Source: Pseudomonadota bacterium (GTDB lineage: Bacteria; Pseudomonadota; Alphaproteobacteria; Kiloniellales; JACOMY01). From it: DNA of 36,606 nucleotides. Of the stretch, positions 16,934 to 24,422 are shown one piece after another. The stretch is from contig JAKOWB010000133.1 of the NCBI GenBank assembly GCA_029781795.1, positions 1-36,606 on the forward strand, read 5' to 3'. The notes beneath the pieces were generated by a model. That model was not told the origin of the DNA and ran no database searches. It was given only the letters and a program-made list of their open reading frames with translations. Position 1 is the first letter of the stretch; each line of letters begins with the position of its first letter. The position numbers were made by a program, and so were the translations under genes.

Positions 16934-17107
16934 ATGCGCAGCGGCCTCTGGATCGGACTGGTCGGCGTCGTCATCGCCGCGATCTTCCTCGGCTTCCTGG
17001 CCGTCAAGCTGGGCGATATCCCGCTGATCATCGTCTGCGGCATCGGTATCGTGCTGATGGTCACGGCCTTCTGGCGGGACGAGGCGGGCAACGGCCCGTC
17101 CAGCTAG
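16934..17107 (+). CDS. Small hypothetical two-helix membrane protein (57 aa)
   Basis: A 57-codon frame from ATG 16934 to TAG 17107 is preceded by GGAAGGA at a plausible Shine-Dalgarno distance. Two hydrophobic segments (about residues 5-24 and 30-47, IAAIFLGFLAVKL and IPLIIVCGIGIVLMVTAFW) are split by a short KLGDIP turn. The tail is polar (RDEAGNGPSS). It lies 63 bases after the HisM-like gene and could be read from the same transcript. I do not recognise a family. Codon use (third-position G/C) matches its neighbours, which supports a real gene. Confidence 0.7.
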   Translation: MRSGLWIGLVGVVIAAIFLGFLAVKLGDIPLIIVCGIGIVLMVTAFWRDEAGNGPSS

Positions 17108-17207
17108 AGCATTTTCGAGCGAAGCGGGCGCCGGTTCGCGTCAAGAAAATGCGTGCAATCAATAGGTAGCGAGAGCGGTTCGATTCAATCAGAAGCGAGA
17201 CCGCTCT
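17105..17207. repeat. Composite palindromic intergenic element at convergent gene ends
   Basis: Two inverted repeats in tandem. GCATTTTC/GAAAATGC (17109-17116 with 17145-17152) encloses a GAGCGAAGCGGGCGCCGG-type core. AGAGCGGT/ACCGCTCT (17172-17179 with 17200-17207) is the second. It fills the gap between the 57-aa gene and the amidase gene and overlaps both stop codons. Similar AGAGCATTTTC...GAAAATGC and AGAGCGGTT elements are, from memory, common in alphaproteobacterial genomes. It probably serves as a bidirectional terminator or mobile palindrome. Confidence 0.6.
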
Positions 17208-18570
17208 AGCCCTTGGCCTTGCGCCGCCGGGCCGGCTTGGCCGGCGCCGTCACCTGCTTGATCAGCCAGTCGGCATGCCGCAGCAGGCGCGCGTCGTCGT
17301 TCATCCCGCCGACGAGCTGCGCGCCGATCGGCAGGCCGTGGGCGCCCGCCAGGATCGGCAGCGACACGGCCGGCAGGCCCAGCAGCGACCAGGTGGTGCA
17401 GTAGAGCGGATCGCCGGTGGAGCCGAGGCCCTTGGGCGCCTCGCCCTTGGCCGCCGGCGTCAACACCGCGTCGAAGCCGGCGAACAGCTCTTCCATCTCA
17501 CGCTGCATCGCCGCGCGGGCCGCCTGGGCGGCATGGTACTGCACGGCGGTGACAGTGCGGCCTTCGTCCAGCAGGGCATTGATCTGATCGCTCATCTGGT
17601 CGCGGCCCTTGCGCTGCGCGCCGCCCAGGTTGTGGGCGATCTCGCTCAGCATGATGCGGCGCAGCAGCTCCCAGGCCTCGCCGAAGATCGGCGGCAGCGT
17701 CACCGCCTCGGCGGCGGCGCCAAGCTGCGCCACCAGTTCGTCGAATGCGGCCTTGCCGTCGGCGTCCATCTCCGCCCAGCGGTGCGTGCGCACCACGGCG
17801 ATCGAGGGCGTGACGCGGCTGCCGCCGGCCAGCACGCGACGGAAGTCGGGCGCCGCGAAGGGGCGGGTCGCCGGGTCGGCTGGGTCGTCGCCCACCAGCA
17901 CCTCGGCGGCGAGCGCGAGGTCCGCCAGCGAACGGGCGAAGCAGCCGAGCTGGTCGAGGCTCGGCGCGGTGCTGAGCACGCCGCCGCGCGAGACCAGCCC
18001 GAAGGAGGGCTTGAAGCCGAAGACGCCGCAGAAGGAGGCCGGGCGGATCATCGAGCCGTTGGTCTGCGTGCCCAGCGCCAGCGGCATGAGGCCCGCCGCC
18101 ACGCCGGCGGCCGAGCCGGATGAGGAGCCACCCGGCGTGCGCGTCACGTCGTGCGGATTGACCGTGGCGCCGGGATGCACGAAGGCGAACTCGGTGGTCA
18201 CGGTCTTGCCCAGGATCACCGCGCCGGCGGCGCGCAGGCGGCGCACCACCGTGGCGTCCCGGTCCGGGCGCCGGCCGCGATAGAGCGGGCTGCCCCACTC
18301 GGTCGGCAGGTCGGCGGTGTCGATGATGTCCTTGAGGCCCACCGGCAGCCCGAAGAGCGGCCCCAGCGGCAGCCCGTGGCGCTTGCGCTCGTCCAGCGCC
18401 CGCGCCTGGGCCAGCGCCCGCTCCGGGTCGAGGCAGGCGAAGGCCTTCAGCGTCGGCTCCTGCGCCGCGACGCGGGCAAGGCAGCTCTCCGTCACCTGGA
18501 CGGCGGTGATCTCGCCCGCCGCCAGGCGCTCCGCCAGCTCGCTGGCGGTCAGGGCCCAGAGGTCCGTCAT
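17206..18570 (-). CDS. Amidase-signature family amidase
   Basis: A 454-residue cytoplasmic amidase. The Ser-cisSer-Lys triad can be read: K80 in PVGLKDIIDTADLPTEWGS, the Ser-rich GGSSSGSAAGVAAG (147-160) with the cis-Ser, and the nucleophile Ser173 in GTQTNGSMIRPASFCG. The GTQT.GS.IRPA spelling marks a subset distinct from GatA, and no gatB/gatC are nearby, so it is not the tRNA amidotransferase. ATG 18570 is one base after the dctM stop; a longer frame to 18675 would sit inside dctM and is rejected. As the last gene of the TRAP operon it may hydrolyse the imported amide. Confidence 0.9.
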   Translation of the reverse strand: MTDLWALTASELAERLAAGEITAVQVTESCLARVAAQEPTLKAFACLDPERALAQARALDERKRHGLPLGPLFGLPVGLKDIIDTADLPTEWGSPLYRGRRPDRDATVVRRLRAAGAVILGKTVTTEFAFVHPGATVNPHDVTRTPGGSSSGSAAGVAAGLMPLALGTQTNGSMIRPASFCGVFGFKPSFGLVSRGGVLSTAPSLDQLGCFARSLADLALAAEVLVGDDPADPATRPFAAPDFRRVLAGGSRVTPSIAVVRTHRWAEMDADGKAAFDELVAQLGAAAEAVTLPPIFGEAWELLRRIMLSEIAHNLGGAQRKGRDQMSDQINALLDEGRTVTAVQYHAAQAARAAMQREMEELFAGFDAVLTPAAKGEAPKGLGSTGDPLYCTTWSLLGLPAVSLPILAGAHGLPIGAQLVGGMNDDARLLRHADWLIKQVTAPAKPARRRKAKG

Positions 18571-18571
18571 T

Positions 18572-19894
18572 CTACCGCCCGTAAAGCTGGTCCGGCAGCC
18601 AGAGCGCGATCTCGGGCAGGACGTAGACCGTGACCATGGCCAGGAAGACCATGAAGACGAAGGGCAGGGCGCCACCGAAGATCTGCGTCAGGCGGATGTG
18701 CGGTGGCGACACGCCCTTCAGGTAGTAGGCGGCCATGGCCATGGGCGGTGTGTTGAACGAGGTCTGGATGTTCAGTGCCACCAGGATGCCGAAGATGATC
18801 GGGTCGATCTCGAAGACCTTCAGCAGCGGCAGGAAGATCGGCACGAAGATGATGATGATCTCGGTCCACTCCAGCGGCCAGCCGAGCAGGAAGATGATCA
18901 CCTGTGCCAGGATCAGGAACATCACCGGCGAGAGGTCGAGCCCGACGACGAACTCCTCGATGACGTGGTGCCCGCCGAGGTAGGAGAAGACCGAGGAGAA
19001 GGTCCAGGAGCCGATGAAGAGGTAGCAGACCATCGCCGAGGTGCGGGCGGTGAGGTAGACCGCCTCCTTCAGCCGCTGGAAGGTCAGCGCGCGGTAGGCC
19101 GCGGCCAGGATCAGCGAGCCCAGCGCGCCGACCGCCGCCGCCTCGGACGGCGTCGCCAGCCCGAGGAGGATGGCGCCCAGCACCGAGAGAATCAGCACCG
19201 CCAGCGGGAAGAACGAGGTCAGCAGCAGCAGCAGCACCTGGCCGAAGGGCTTGTCGGCTTCCGAGGCCGGCAGCTTGGGGCAGAGCTTCGGGTTCAGCAC
19301 CGCACGGGTGATGACGTAGATGATGTAGAGGCCGGCCAGCATGAAGCCCGGCAGCATGGCGGCGGCGTAGAGCTTCACCACCGAGATGCCGGCCGTGGCG
19401 CCGTAGAGAATCAGCAGGATCGAGGGCGGGATCAGGATGCCGAGGCAGCCGCCGGCGCAGATCACGCCGGCCGAGAGCTTCGGGTCATAGCCCGCCTTCA
19501 GCATGGCCGGGAAGGCCAGCAGGCCCATCAGCGTCACCACCGCGCCGACGATGCCGGTGGCCGTGGCGAAGAGCGCGCAGGTGATCAGCGTCGCCACCGC
19601 CAGCGAGCCCGGCACGCGCCGGGCCGCCACCTGGATGGCGCCGAACAATCGGTCGAGGATGTTGGCGCGTTCCACCACATAGCCCATGAAGAGGAACAGC
19701 GGCACCGCGACCAGCGTGTCGTTCGACATGACGTCGTAGGTGTTGGTGACGAGCAGATTGAAGATCCGCTCGTCCATCGCGTAGTAGCCGAAGAAGATGC
19801 CCATCGCCATCAGGGTGAAGGCGATGGGAAAGCCCAGCAGGATGATGAAGATGAACAGGCCGAGCATCAGGATGCCGACTTCCGCGTCGCTCAT
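18572..19894 (-). CDS. TRAP transporter large permease (DctM-like)
   Basis: A 440-residue membrane protein of the TRAP large-subunit family. The start is MSDAEVGILMLGLFIFIILLGFPIAFTLM. The conserved ATGIVGAVVTLMGLLAFPAML and GYDPKLSAGVICAGGCLGILIPPS region follows, a DctM hallmark, and the segment near the C-terminus reads PIIFGILVALNIQTSFNTPPMAMAAYYLKG. About 12 hydrophobic segments are apparent. It is driven by ion gradients, not ATP. The ATG is 3 bases after the dctQ stop. The NTPPMA motif and DctP type suggest the mannitol/chloroaromatic-type subset, whose members carry keto acids and similar solutes. Confidence 0.94.
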   Translation of the reverse strand: MSDAEVGILMLGLFIFIILLGFPIAFTLMAMGIFFGYYAMDERIFNLLVTNTYDVMSNDTLVAVPLFLFMGYVVERANILDRLFGAIQVAARRVPGSLAVATLITCALFATATGIVGAVVTLMGLLAFPAMLKAGYDPKLSAGVICAGGCLGILIPPSILLILYGATAGISVVKLYAAAMLPGFMLAGLYIIYVITRAVLNPKLCPKLPASEADKPFGQVLLLLLTSFFPLAVLILSVLGAILLGLATPSEAAAVGALGSLILAAAYRALTFQRLKEAVYLTARTSAMVCYLFIGSWTFSSVFSYLGGHHVIEEFVVGLDLSPVMFLILAQVIIFLLGWPLEWTEIIIIFVPIFLPLLKVFEIDPIIFGILVALNIQTSFNTPPMAMAAYYLKGVSPPHIRLTQIFGGALPFVFMVFLAMVTVYVLPEIALWLPDQLYGR

Positions 19895-19897
19895 GGC

Positions 19898-20491
19898 TCA
19901 GCCCTCCCCCGCCTGCTGTCGTCGTGCCTGGTCCTCGTGCTCGTGCAGGATGGCCGATTCCATCTCTTCCACGTCGGCCAGGCGCTGCGGCCAGCGGCCG
20001 GTCTTCAGGCAGATGAGGCAGCGCAGGATCTCGGCCAGGCCCTGGATCACCAGGAAGAAGCCGGCGATCGGGATCAGCGTCTTCGAGGGATAGATCGGGA
20101 TGTTGGCCGGCGAGTAGACGCTGACCTCGCCATAGCGCCAGGACTGCAGGGCATAGGGGATGCCGTACCAGACCAGCGCCAGGATGCCCGGCAGCAGGAA
20201 GGTGAGGTAGAGCACCAGGTCGATCGCCGCCTGCACCCGCGGCGGGAAGAGGCGGTAGATCACGTCGCCGCGCACGTGGCCGTTGCGCGACAGGGTGTAG
20301 GCGCCGGCCATGAGGAAGAGCGCGCCGTACATGATGTAGCTGATGTCATAGGCCCACGAGGTCGGCGCCCGCAGCACGTAGCGCACGAAGACCTCGTAGC
20401 TGGTCGCCAGGGTCAGCACGATGATGCACCAGCCGAAGGCCTTGCCGACGCCGGCCGACAGGCGGTCGATCTGGATCAGGAACTTTTCCAT
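19898..20491 (-). CDS. TRAP transporter small permease (DctQ-like)
   Basis: A 197-residue four-helix membrane protein. The N-terminus MEKFLIQIDRLSAGVGKAFGW, the conserved YEVFVRYVLRAPTSWAYDISYIMYGALFLMAGAYTL block, and HVRGDVIYRLFPPRVQA are the DctQ pattern. A longer-than-usual cytoplasmic tail (EEMESAILHEHEDQARRQQ) ends it. It bridges the large permease. It follows the binding-protein gene after a 105-base gap holding a hairpin. Confidence 0.93.
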   Translation of the reverse strand: MEKFLIQIDRLSAGVGKAFGWCIIVLTLATSYEVFVRYVLRAPTSWAYDISYIMYGALFLMAGAYTLSRNGHVRGDVIYRLFPPRVQAAIDLVLYLTFLLPGILALVWYGIPYALQSWRYGEVSVYSPANIPIYPSKTLIPIAGFFLVIQGLAEILRCLICLKTGRWPQRLADVEEMESAILHEHEDQARRQQAGEG

Positions 20492-20542
20492 CGAGAGGGG
20501 CCCCCGCGAGGAACCGCCGCGCCCGCGGCGTTACAGGAAGGT

Positions 20543-20574
20543 GGCGCCGGGCGAGAAGAGTCCTGCCCGGCGCC
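20543..20574 (-). promoter_or_regulatory. Strong intra-operon hairpin between dctP- and dctQ-like genes
   Basis: A perfect 10-bp stem GGCGCCGGGC/GCCCGGCGCC (20543-20552 with 20565-20574) has a 12-base loop, 23 bases after the dctP-like stop as read on the - strand. There is no T-run. The position parallels the hairpins after the other two binding-protein genes in the window. Confidence 0.55.
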
Positions 20575-20596
20575 TCCAGGGATCACGCGGCTTCGC

Positions 20597-21733
20597 TCAG
20601 CCGAAGTAGTGGTGATAGGCGGCCTTGAAGTCGGCGGCGTTGTTGATGTCGTAGTACACGACACGCTTCGCCCATTCGCGCTGCGAGGCCATGACGCGCT
20701 TCATGAACTCGTCCTGCTCCATGCGCGCGACCAGCACGTCCCAGGCCTTCACCTGGGCGTCGAACACGTCCTGCGGGGTGCGCACCACCTTGACGCCGTC
20801 CTCGTTGATCAGCGCCTGCAGGTCGGTCGAATAGTAGTCTTGCGCCTTCCATTCGTTGGCCGAGGACGCGGCCTCCGCGGCGTACTTCAGGATCGCCTGG
20901 TGCTCGGCCGGCAGCGAGTCGTACTTGGTCTTGTTGAACATGATCTCGAAGAATTCCATCGCCTGATGGTACGAGCCCATCATGTAGATCTTGGCGACGT
21001 CCTGCGCGCCGAAGCGCCGGTCCGAGGTCGGGTTGTTGAACTCGAAGGCGTCGATGACGCCCTTCTCCATGGCCGGCACGATCTCGCCGCCCGGAAGCTG
21101 CGCCACCGAGCAGCCGAGTTCCTGCATCAGGTCGGCGGCCAGGCCCACGGTGCGGTACTTCAGGCCCTTGAGATCGGCCGCGCTGGTGATCTCCTTCTTG
21201 AACCAGCCGAGCGGCTGGGTCGGCATCGGCATGGCGAAGAAGCCGACGATGTTGAGGCCGAGGATCTTCTGCACCAGCTCGACATAGAGCTCGTAGCCGC
21301 CGCCGCGATGGATCCAGCCCAGCGCCTGGTTGGCGGTATAGCCCCACACCGGGCCCGAGCCGAAGAGCGAAGCGGCCTTGTTCTTGCCGTACCAGTAGAC
21401 CGGCACGGTGTGCGCGCCGTCGAGCACGCCGTCATGCACCGCGTCCTGCACCGAGAAGGGCTTCACCACGGCGCCGCCCACCAGGTACTCGATCTTCAGG
21501 CGCCCGCCGGCCATCGCGTTGACGCGGTCGACGTAGTCCATCGCCATTTCGTTGAACACGTCCTGGGCGCCCCAGGAGCCCTGCATCTTCAGGACCACGG
21601 TCTCGGCGCGCGAGACGTTCGGCATGGCGACGCTGCCGGCGGCGGCGCCGGCGGTGGCCAGGCCGGCCAGCTTGATGAACCGGCGCCGCGAGGGCTTGGC
21701 CGGGGTAGCAGACAGCTTCCTCTGCTTGCTCAT
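20597..21733 (-). CDS. TRAP transporter periplasmic solute-binding protein (DctP/TakP type, Tat signal)
   Basis: A 378-residue binding protein. The N-terminus carries a twin-arginine signal (SRRRFIKLAG, about residues 15-24), a hydrophobic AG-rich stretch and a cut after SRA. The mature protein begins ETVVLKMQGSWGAQDVF. The body has TRAP motifs: YRTVGLAADLMQELGCSVAQLPGGEIVPAMEKGVIDAFEFNNP, with the conserved Arg that binds the ligand carboxylate. This matches the TakP/mannitol-chloroaromatic branch, where Tat export is common. ATG 21733 has GGGAGG 7-8 bases upstream and is preferred to the in-frame 21748 start. The ligand is likely a carboxylate. Confidence 0.92.
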   Translation of the reverse strand: MSKQRKLSATPAKPSRRRFIKLAGLATAGAAAGSVAMPNVSRAETVVLKMQGSWGAQDVFNEMAMDYVDRVNAMAGGRLKIEYLVGGAVVKPFSVQDAVHDGVLDGAHTVPVYWYGKNKAASLFGSGPVWGYTANQALGWIHRGGGYELYVELVQKILGLNIVGFFAMPMPTQPLGWFKKEITSAADLKGLKYRTVGLAADLMQELGCSVAQLPGGEIVPAMEKGVIDAFEFNNPTSDRRFGAQDVAKIYMMGSYHQAMEFFEIMFNKTKYDSLPAEHQAILKYAAEAASSANEWKAQDYYSTDLQALINEDGVKVVRTPQDVFDAQVKAWDVLVARMEQDEFMKRVMASQREWAKRVVYYDINNAADFKAAYHHYFG

Positions 21734-21841
21734 AGAGTCTCCTCCCATTGCGTTGATTTTTTCCCGGCCGCGCAGTCACGCATCCGGGCGCCGTTTCTTG
21801 CCGGTCGTTGGACCCCCCGAGGCCCTGTTCGCCGCGGCGCT

Positions 21842-21853
21842 GAACACATGTTC
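21842..21853. promoter_or_regulatory. GAACA-N2-TGTTC dyad upstream of the TRAP operon (possible operator)
   Basis: A perfect 5-base inverted repeat with a 2-base spacer lies about 110 bases upstream of the dctP-like start, in the 173-base gap after the iron permease gene. A single dyad of this size can arise by chance. No regulator gene is adjacent. Confidence 0.3.
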
Positions 21854-21906
21854 GGCAGAACCGGCGTCGCGGATCAAGGAAATCCGCACGCCGCAACGCA
21901 GCGCGA

Positions 21907-22338
21907 TTATCGCCCCGTGGCAGTGGCCCGCGGCCCGGGCGGAGAGGGGCCGCCGGCCGCCGCCGCCTCCGCTGCCTCCGCGGGGCGTCCCGCGGCGGCC
22001 AGGCAGCGCCGGCGCAGCGCCAGGATCTCGGCCTCGGTCATGTCCTCCAGCCGGATGAAGCGATTCTCGCCGGCCCCGGCCCGGATCAGCTCGTCCAGCT
22101 TGGCCTGGATCGCCAGCCCGTCGCGGTTCTGCGTGTTCTGCAGGATGAAGACCATGAGGAAGGTGATGATCGTGGTCGAGGTGTTGACCACGAGCTGCCA
22201 GGTTTCCGAGTAGTCGAAGACGGGGCCGCTGGCCGCCCAGCCGAGGATCGCCACGCACGCGATCGTGAAGGTCAGGGGGCGTCCGGCGGCATGCGCGACG
22301 CCATGGGAAAAGCGGGTGAAGCGATCGCGCTGGGCCAT
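21907..22338 (-). CDS. Low-affinity iron permease family protein
   Basis: A 143-residue membrane protein with the Iron_permease (PF04120-type) pattern. HGVAHAAGRPLTFTIACVAILGWAASGPVFDYSETWQLVVNTSTTIITFLMVFILQNTQNRDGLAIQAKLDELIRA contains two membrane helices and the QNTQNRD motif. A cytoplasmic Ala/Glu/Pro-rich tail follows. Bacterial members are named after the yeast Fet4 family but their transport role is poorly established, so iron uptake is not assured. The ATG at 22338 precedes the tRNA on the same strand with about 96 bases between. The tail (AAEAAAAGGPSPPGP) is low-complexity. Confidence 0.85.
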   Translation of the reverse strand: MAQRDRFTRFSHGVAHAAGRPLTFTIACVAILGWAASGPVFDYSETWQLVVNTSTTIITFLMVFILQNTQNRDGLAIQAKLDELIRAGAGENRFIRLEDMTEAEILALRRRCLAAAGRPAEAAEAAAAGGPSPPGPRATATGR

Positions 22339-22434
22339 GACCTACCTCCATAACGCGCGAAGGAAACGCCCGGCCCTGGGGCGGGTTCCGCTCGGCGCGA
22401 TGGGGAAGGGGGCAGGCGAAGGTTCAGGCGGCGC

Positions 22435-22510
22435 TGGTGGAGCTGGACGGAATCGAACCGACGACCTCCTCATTGCGAACGAGGCGCTCTCCCAACTGAG
22501 CTACAGCCCC
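22435..22510 (-). tRNA. tRNA-Ala (anticodon CGC)
   Basis: A 76-base tRNA reads from 22510 down to 22435. The acceptor stem GGGGCTG pairs with CAGCTCC. The D-arm is GCTCAGTTGGGAGAGC. The anticodon arm is CCTCG-TTCGCAA-TGAGG with anticodon CGC, and the T-arm has TTCGATT; CCA is encoded. The discriminator is A and the acceptor carries the G3-U70 identity pair of alanine tRNAs. One T-stem position is a U-U opposition (50-64). It reads GCG, a frequent codon in this GC-rich genome. Confidence 0.96.
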
Positions 22511-22528
22511 AGTCGCCGCAGGCGCGGG

Positions 22529-22557
22529 ACTATGTCCAGGCACCCCCGCACTGTCAA
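22529..22557 (-). promoter_or_regulatory. Sigma70-type promoter of the tRNA-Ala gene
   Basis: On the - strand, TTGACA (22557-22552) and CATAGT (22534-22529) are separated by exactly 17 bases. The tRNA 5' end is 18 bases downstream of the -10. This is the best -35/-10 pair I found in the window. Confidence 0.75.
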
Positions 22558-22647
22558 GCGGCGGCGGCGGGCCGGATGCCGCAGCCTTGCGGGCCCCCGC
22601 CCGGGCCACTACGTTCGCCCGCGGAACCAGGACAGACCGGGCCGGAC

Positions 22648-22959
22648 ATGGATTCTCTGAACGTCGTGCTGCACCCCCTGCTGAAGGTGCTCTACTACGC
22701 CATCGACATCTACATCTGGCTGCTGATCGCCATGGCCATCCTGTCCTGGCTGGTGGCCTTCGACGTGCTGAACCGCCACAGCCAGTTCGTCCGCACCGTG
22801 GGCCAGTTCCTCTGGCGCGTCACCGAGCCGGCGCTGCGCCCGATCCGGCGCCTGCTGCCCAACCTCGGCGGCATCGACATCTCGCCGGTGATCCTGATCC
22901 TGATCCTCTTCTTCCTGCAGCAGGTGATCGTCGAGCTGCTGGTCCGCACCTCGGTATGA
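22648..22959 (+). CDS. YggT family membrane protein
   Basis: A 103-residue protein with two hydrophobic regions characteristic of YggT: YYAIDIYIWLLIAMAILSWLVAFDVLN and ISPVILILILFFLQQVIVELL. The conserved centre is RVTEPALRPIRRLLPNLGGIDISPV. In other bacteria YggT relatives are linked to osmotic stress and, near the division genes, to cell-division function; the role here is unproven. ATG 22648 gives the canonical N-terminus; a longer frame from 22576 adds a Pro-rich stretch and is rejected. The stop overlaps the next gene (ATGA), the common yggT-yggU pairing. Confidence 0.92.
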   Translation: MDSLNVVLHPLLKVLYYAIDIYIWLLIAMAILSWLVAFDVLNRHSQFVRTVGQFLWRVTEPALRPIRRLLPNLGGIDISPVILILILFFLQQVIVELLVRTSV

Positions 22960-23282
22960 GCGCGCAGCTCCCGCCCTGGCGCCCGGTCGCCGGCGGGCTG
23001 GAGCTGGCGCTGAAGGTGATTCCCGGCGCCCGCCGTGCCGGCCTCGCCGGGCTGGAGCCGACCGCGGCCGGCGGCCAGGCGCTGAAGCTCAAGGTCCAGG
23101 CGCCGCCCGAGGACGGGCGCGCCAACGCCGCCGTGCTGGCCTTCCTGGCCGCGGCGCTGGCGCTGCCCAAGGGCGCGGTCACCCTGGTCGAGGGCGAGCG
23201 CGACCGGCGCAAGCGGGTGCGCCTGGCCGGCGATCCGACGGCGCTGGCCGCGCGCCTGGCCGCCCTGGTGGCGTCGTGCTGA
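22956..23282 (+). CDS. DUF167 (YggU) family protein
   Basis: A 108-residue small cytoplasmic protein. The DUF167 pattern is visible: [11 protein letters not shown] near residue 20, [50 protein letters not shown] (about 47-95). The family's function is unknown. It is translationally coupled to yggT by an ATGA overlap, as often seen in proteobacteria, and folD follows after 97 bases. Confidence 0.92.
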   Translation: MSAQLPPWRPVAGGLELALKVIPGARRAGLAGLEPTAAGGQALKLKVQAPPEDGRANAAVLAFLAAALALPKGAVTLVEGERDRRKRVRLAGDPTALAARLAALVASC

Positions 23283-23379
23283 GCCTCTTTCTGGCCGCTC
23301 CCGGCGCATCGCCGCCGGGGCGGGACGGCATCATGCCGGGCATTCGACAAGACGAGAGACAGCGAGGGGAGTACCACCC

Positions 23380-24267
23380 ATGAGCGCCAAGGTGATCGAC
23401 GGCAAGGCCTTCGCGGCCGGCCTGCGCGAGCGCATCGGCAGGGAAGTCGCGCGGCTGAAGCAGGCGGGCGGCTTCACCCCCGGCCTCGCCGTGGTGCTGG
23501 TGGGCGAAGACCCGGCCAGCCAGGTCTACGTGCGCTCCAAGGGCAAGTCGACGGTCGAGGTCGGCATGAACTCCTTCGAGCACAAGCTGGACGCCGCCAC
23601 GCCCGAGGCCGAACTCCTGGCCCTGGTCGACACGCTGAACAAGGACCCGGCGGTGCACGGCATCCTGGTGCAGCTGCCGCTGCCCAGGCACATCGACGAG
23701 GCCAAGGTGCTGGCCGCCATCGTGCCGGAGAAGGACGTCGACGGCTTCCACGTGGTCAACGCCGGCAAGCTGGCGACCGGGGCGAAGGACGCCATCGTGC
23801 CCTGTACGCCGCTCGGCTCGCTCATGCTGCTGAAGGACACGCTGGGCGACCTGACGGGCAAGAGCGCGGTGGTGGTCGGGCGCAGCAACATCGTCGGCAA
23901 GCCCATGGCGCAGCTGCTGATCAAGGAGAGCTGCACCGTCACGGTGGCGCACTCCAAGACCCGCGACCTGCCCGCCGTGGTGCGCGGCGCCGACATCGTG
24001 GTGGCCGCGGTCGGCCGGGCCGAGATGGTCAAGGGCGACTGGATCAAGCCCGGCGCCACGGTGATCGACGTCGGCATCAACCGCGTCACCGGCGCCGACG
24101 GCAAGGGCAAGCTGGTCGGCGACGTGGACTATGCGAGCGCGGCCCAGGTCGCCGGCGCCATCACGCCGGTCCCCGGCGGCGTCGGCCCCATGACCATCGC
24201 CTGCCTGCTGGCCAACACCCTGATCGCCGCCTGCCGCGCGAAGGGGCTGGCGGAGCCGAAGCTGTAG
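23380..24267 (+). CDS. folD: Bifunctional methylenetetrahydrofolate dehydrogenase/methenyltetrahydrofolate cyclohydrolase FolD
   Basis: A 295-residue cytoplasmic enzyme interconverting 5,10-methylene-, 5,10-methenyl- and 10-formyl-THF with NADP. Active-site Y50 and K54 are in [10 protein letters not shown]. The substrate/cofactor motifs are [23 protein letters not shown] and PCTPLG. The Rossmann motif is [14 protein letters not shown], and the C-terminal signature is [16 protein letters not shown]. Length is typical (about 285-300). ATG 23380 follows GAGGGGAG at a good distance. The stop is 3 bases before repeat copy 1, which probably doubles as its terminator. Confidence 0.97.
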   Translation: MSAKVIDGKAFAAGLRERIGREVARLKQAGGFTPGLAVVLVGEDPASQVYVRSKGKSTVEVGMNSFEHKLDAATPEAELLALVDTLNKDPAVHGILVQLPLPRHIDEAKVLAAIVPEKDVDGFHVVNAGKLATGAKDAIVPCTPLGSLMLLKDTLGDLTGKSAVVVGRSNIVGKPMAQLLIKESCTVTVAHSKTRDLPAVVRGADIVVAAVGRAEMVKGDWIKPGATVIDVGINRVTGADGKGKLVGDVDYASAAQVAGAITPVPGGVGPMTIACLLANTLIAACRAKGLAEPKL

Positions 24268-24270
24268 TTT

Positions 24271-24419
24271 TCCCCTCTCCCCGCCGCGGGAGAGGGTACC
24301 GAGCGAGCGTAGCGATGCGAGGTGGGTGAGGGGGGTCGGTGCGACTTTCTCCAGCCGCACCGACCCCCCTTATCCGGCTCGCTTCGCTCGCCACCTTCTC
24401 CCTTCGGGGGAGAAGGGGA
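24271..24419 (+). repeat. Palindromic intergenic repeat, copy 1 (about 149 bp)
   Basis: This copy lies between the convergent 3' ends of folD and the DUF3253 gene. It contains three nested/tandem hairpins. The outer arms are CCCTCTCCC/GGGAGAGGG and CCTTCTCCC/GGGAGAAGG. The central stem is GGGGGGTCGGTGC with GCACCGACCCCCC. Copies 2 and 3 are at 30838-30985 (inverted) and 35545-35693 (direct). Confidence 0.9.
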
Positions 24420-24422
24420 CTG

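Noticed and set aside
17206-18570. GatA (Glu-tRNA amidotransferase subunit A) call for the amidase
   Set aside because: There are no gatB/gatC neighbours, the nucleophile motif is GTQT.GS.IRPA-like rather than GSDTGGSIRQPA, and the gene closes a transporter operon.
21842-21853. LexA/SOS box reading of the GAACA-N2-TGTTC dyad
   Set aside because: It resembles the Bacillus-type box, but alphaproteobacterial LexA uses a direct repeat with 7-base spacing, and no SOS gene is adjacent.
18317-22213. 1298-codon + strand open frame opposite the amidase and TRAP genes
   Set aside because: It is His/Arg/Gln-rich with no domain-like pattern, while the - strand encodes well-recognised transporter and amidase genes.
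22435-22510. U-U opposition in the T-stem of tRNA-Ala as a sign of a decayed tRNA gene
   Set aside because: Every other stem pairs, identity elements and CCA are present, a strong promoter precedes it, and the same mismatch is, as I recall, seen in other alphaproteobacterial alanine tRNAs.
24271-24419. CRISPR or insertion-sequence interpretation of the repeats
   Set aside because: There are no regularly spaced short repeats with unique spacers, no transposase frame, and the three copies lie kilobases apart at gene ends.
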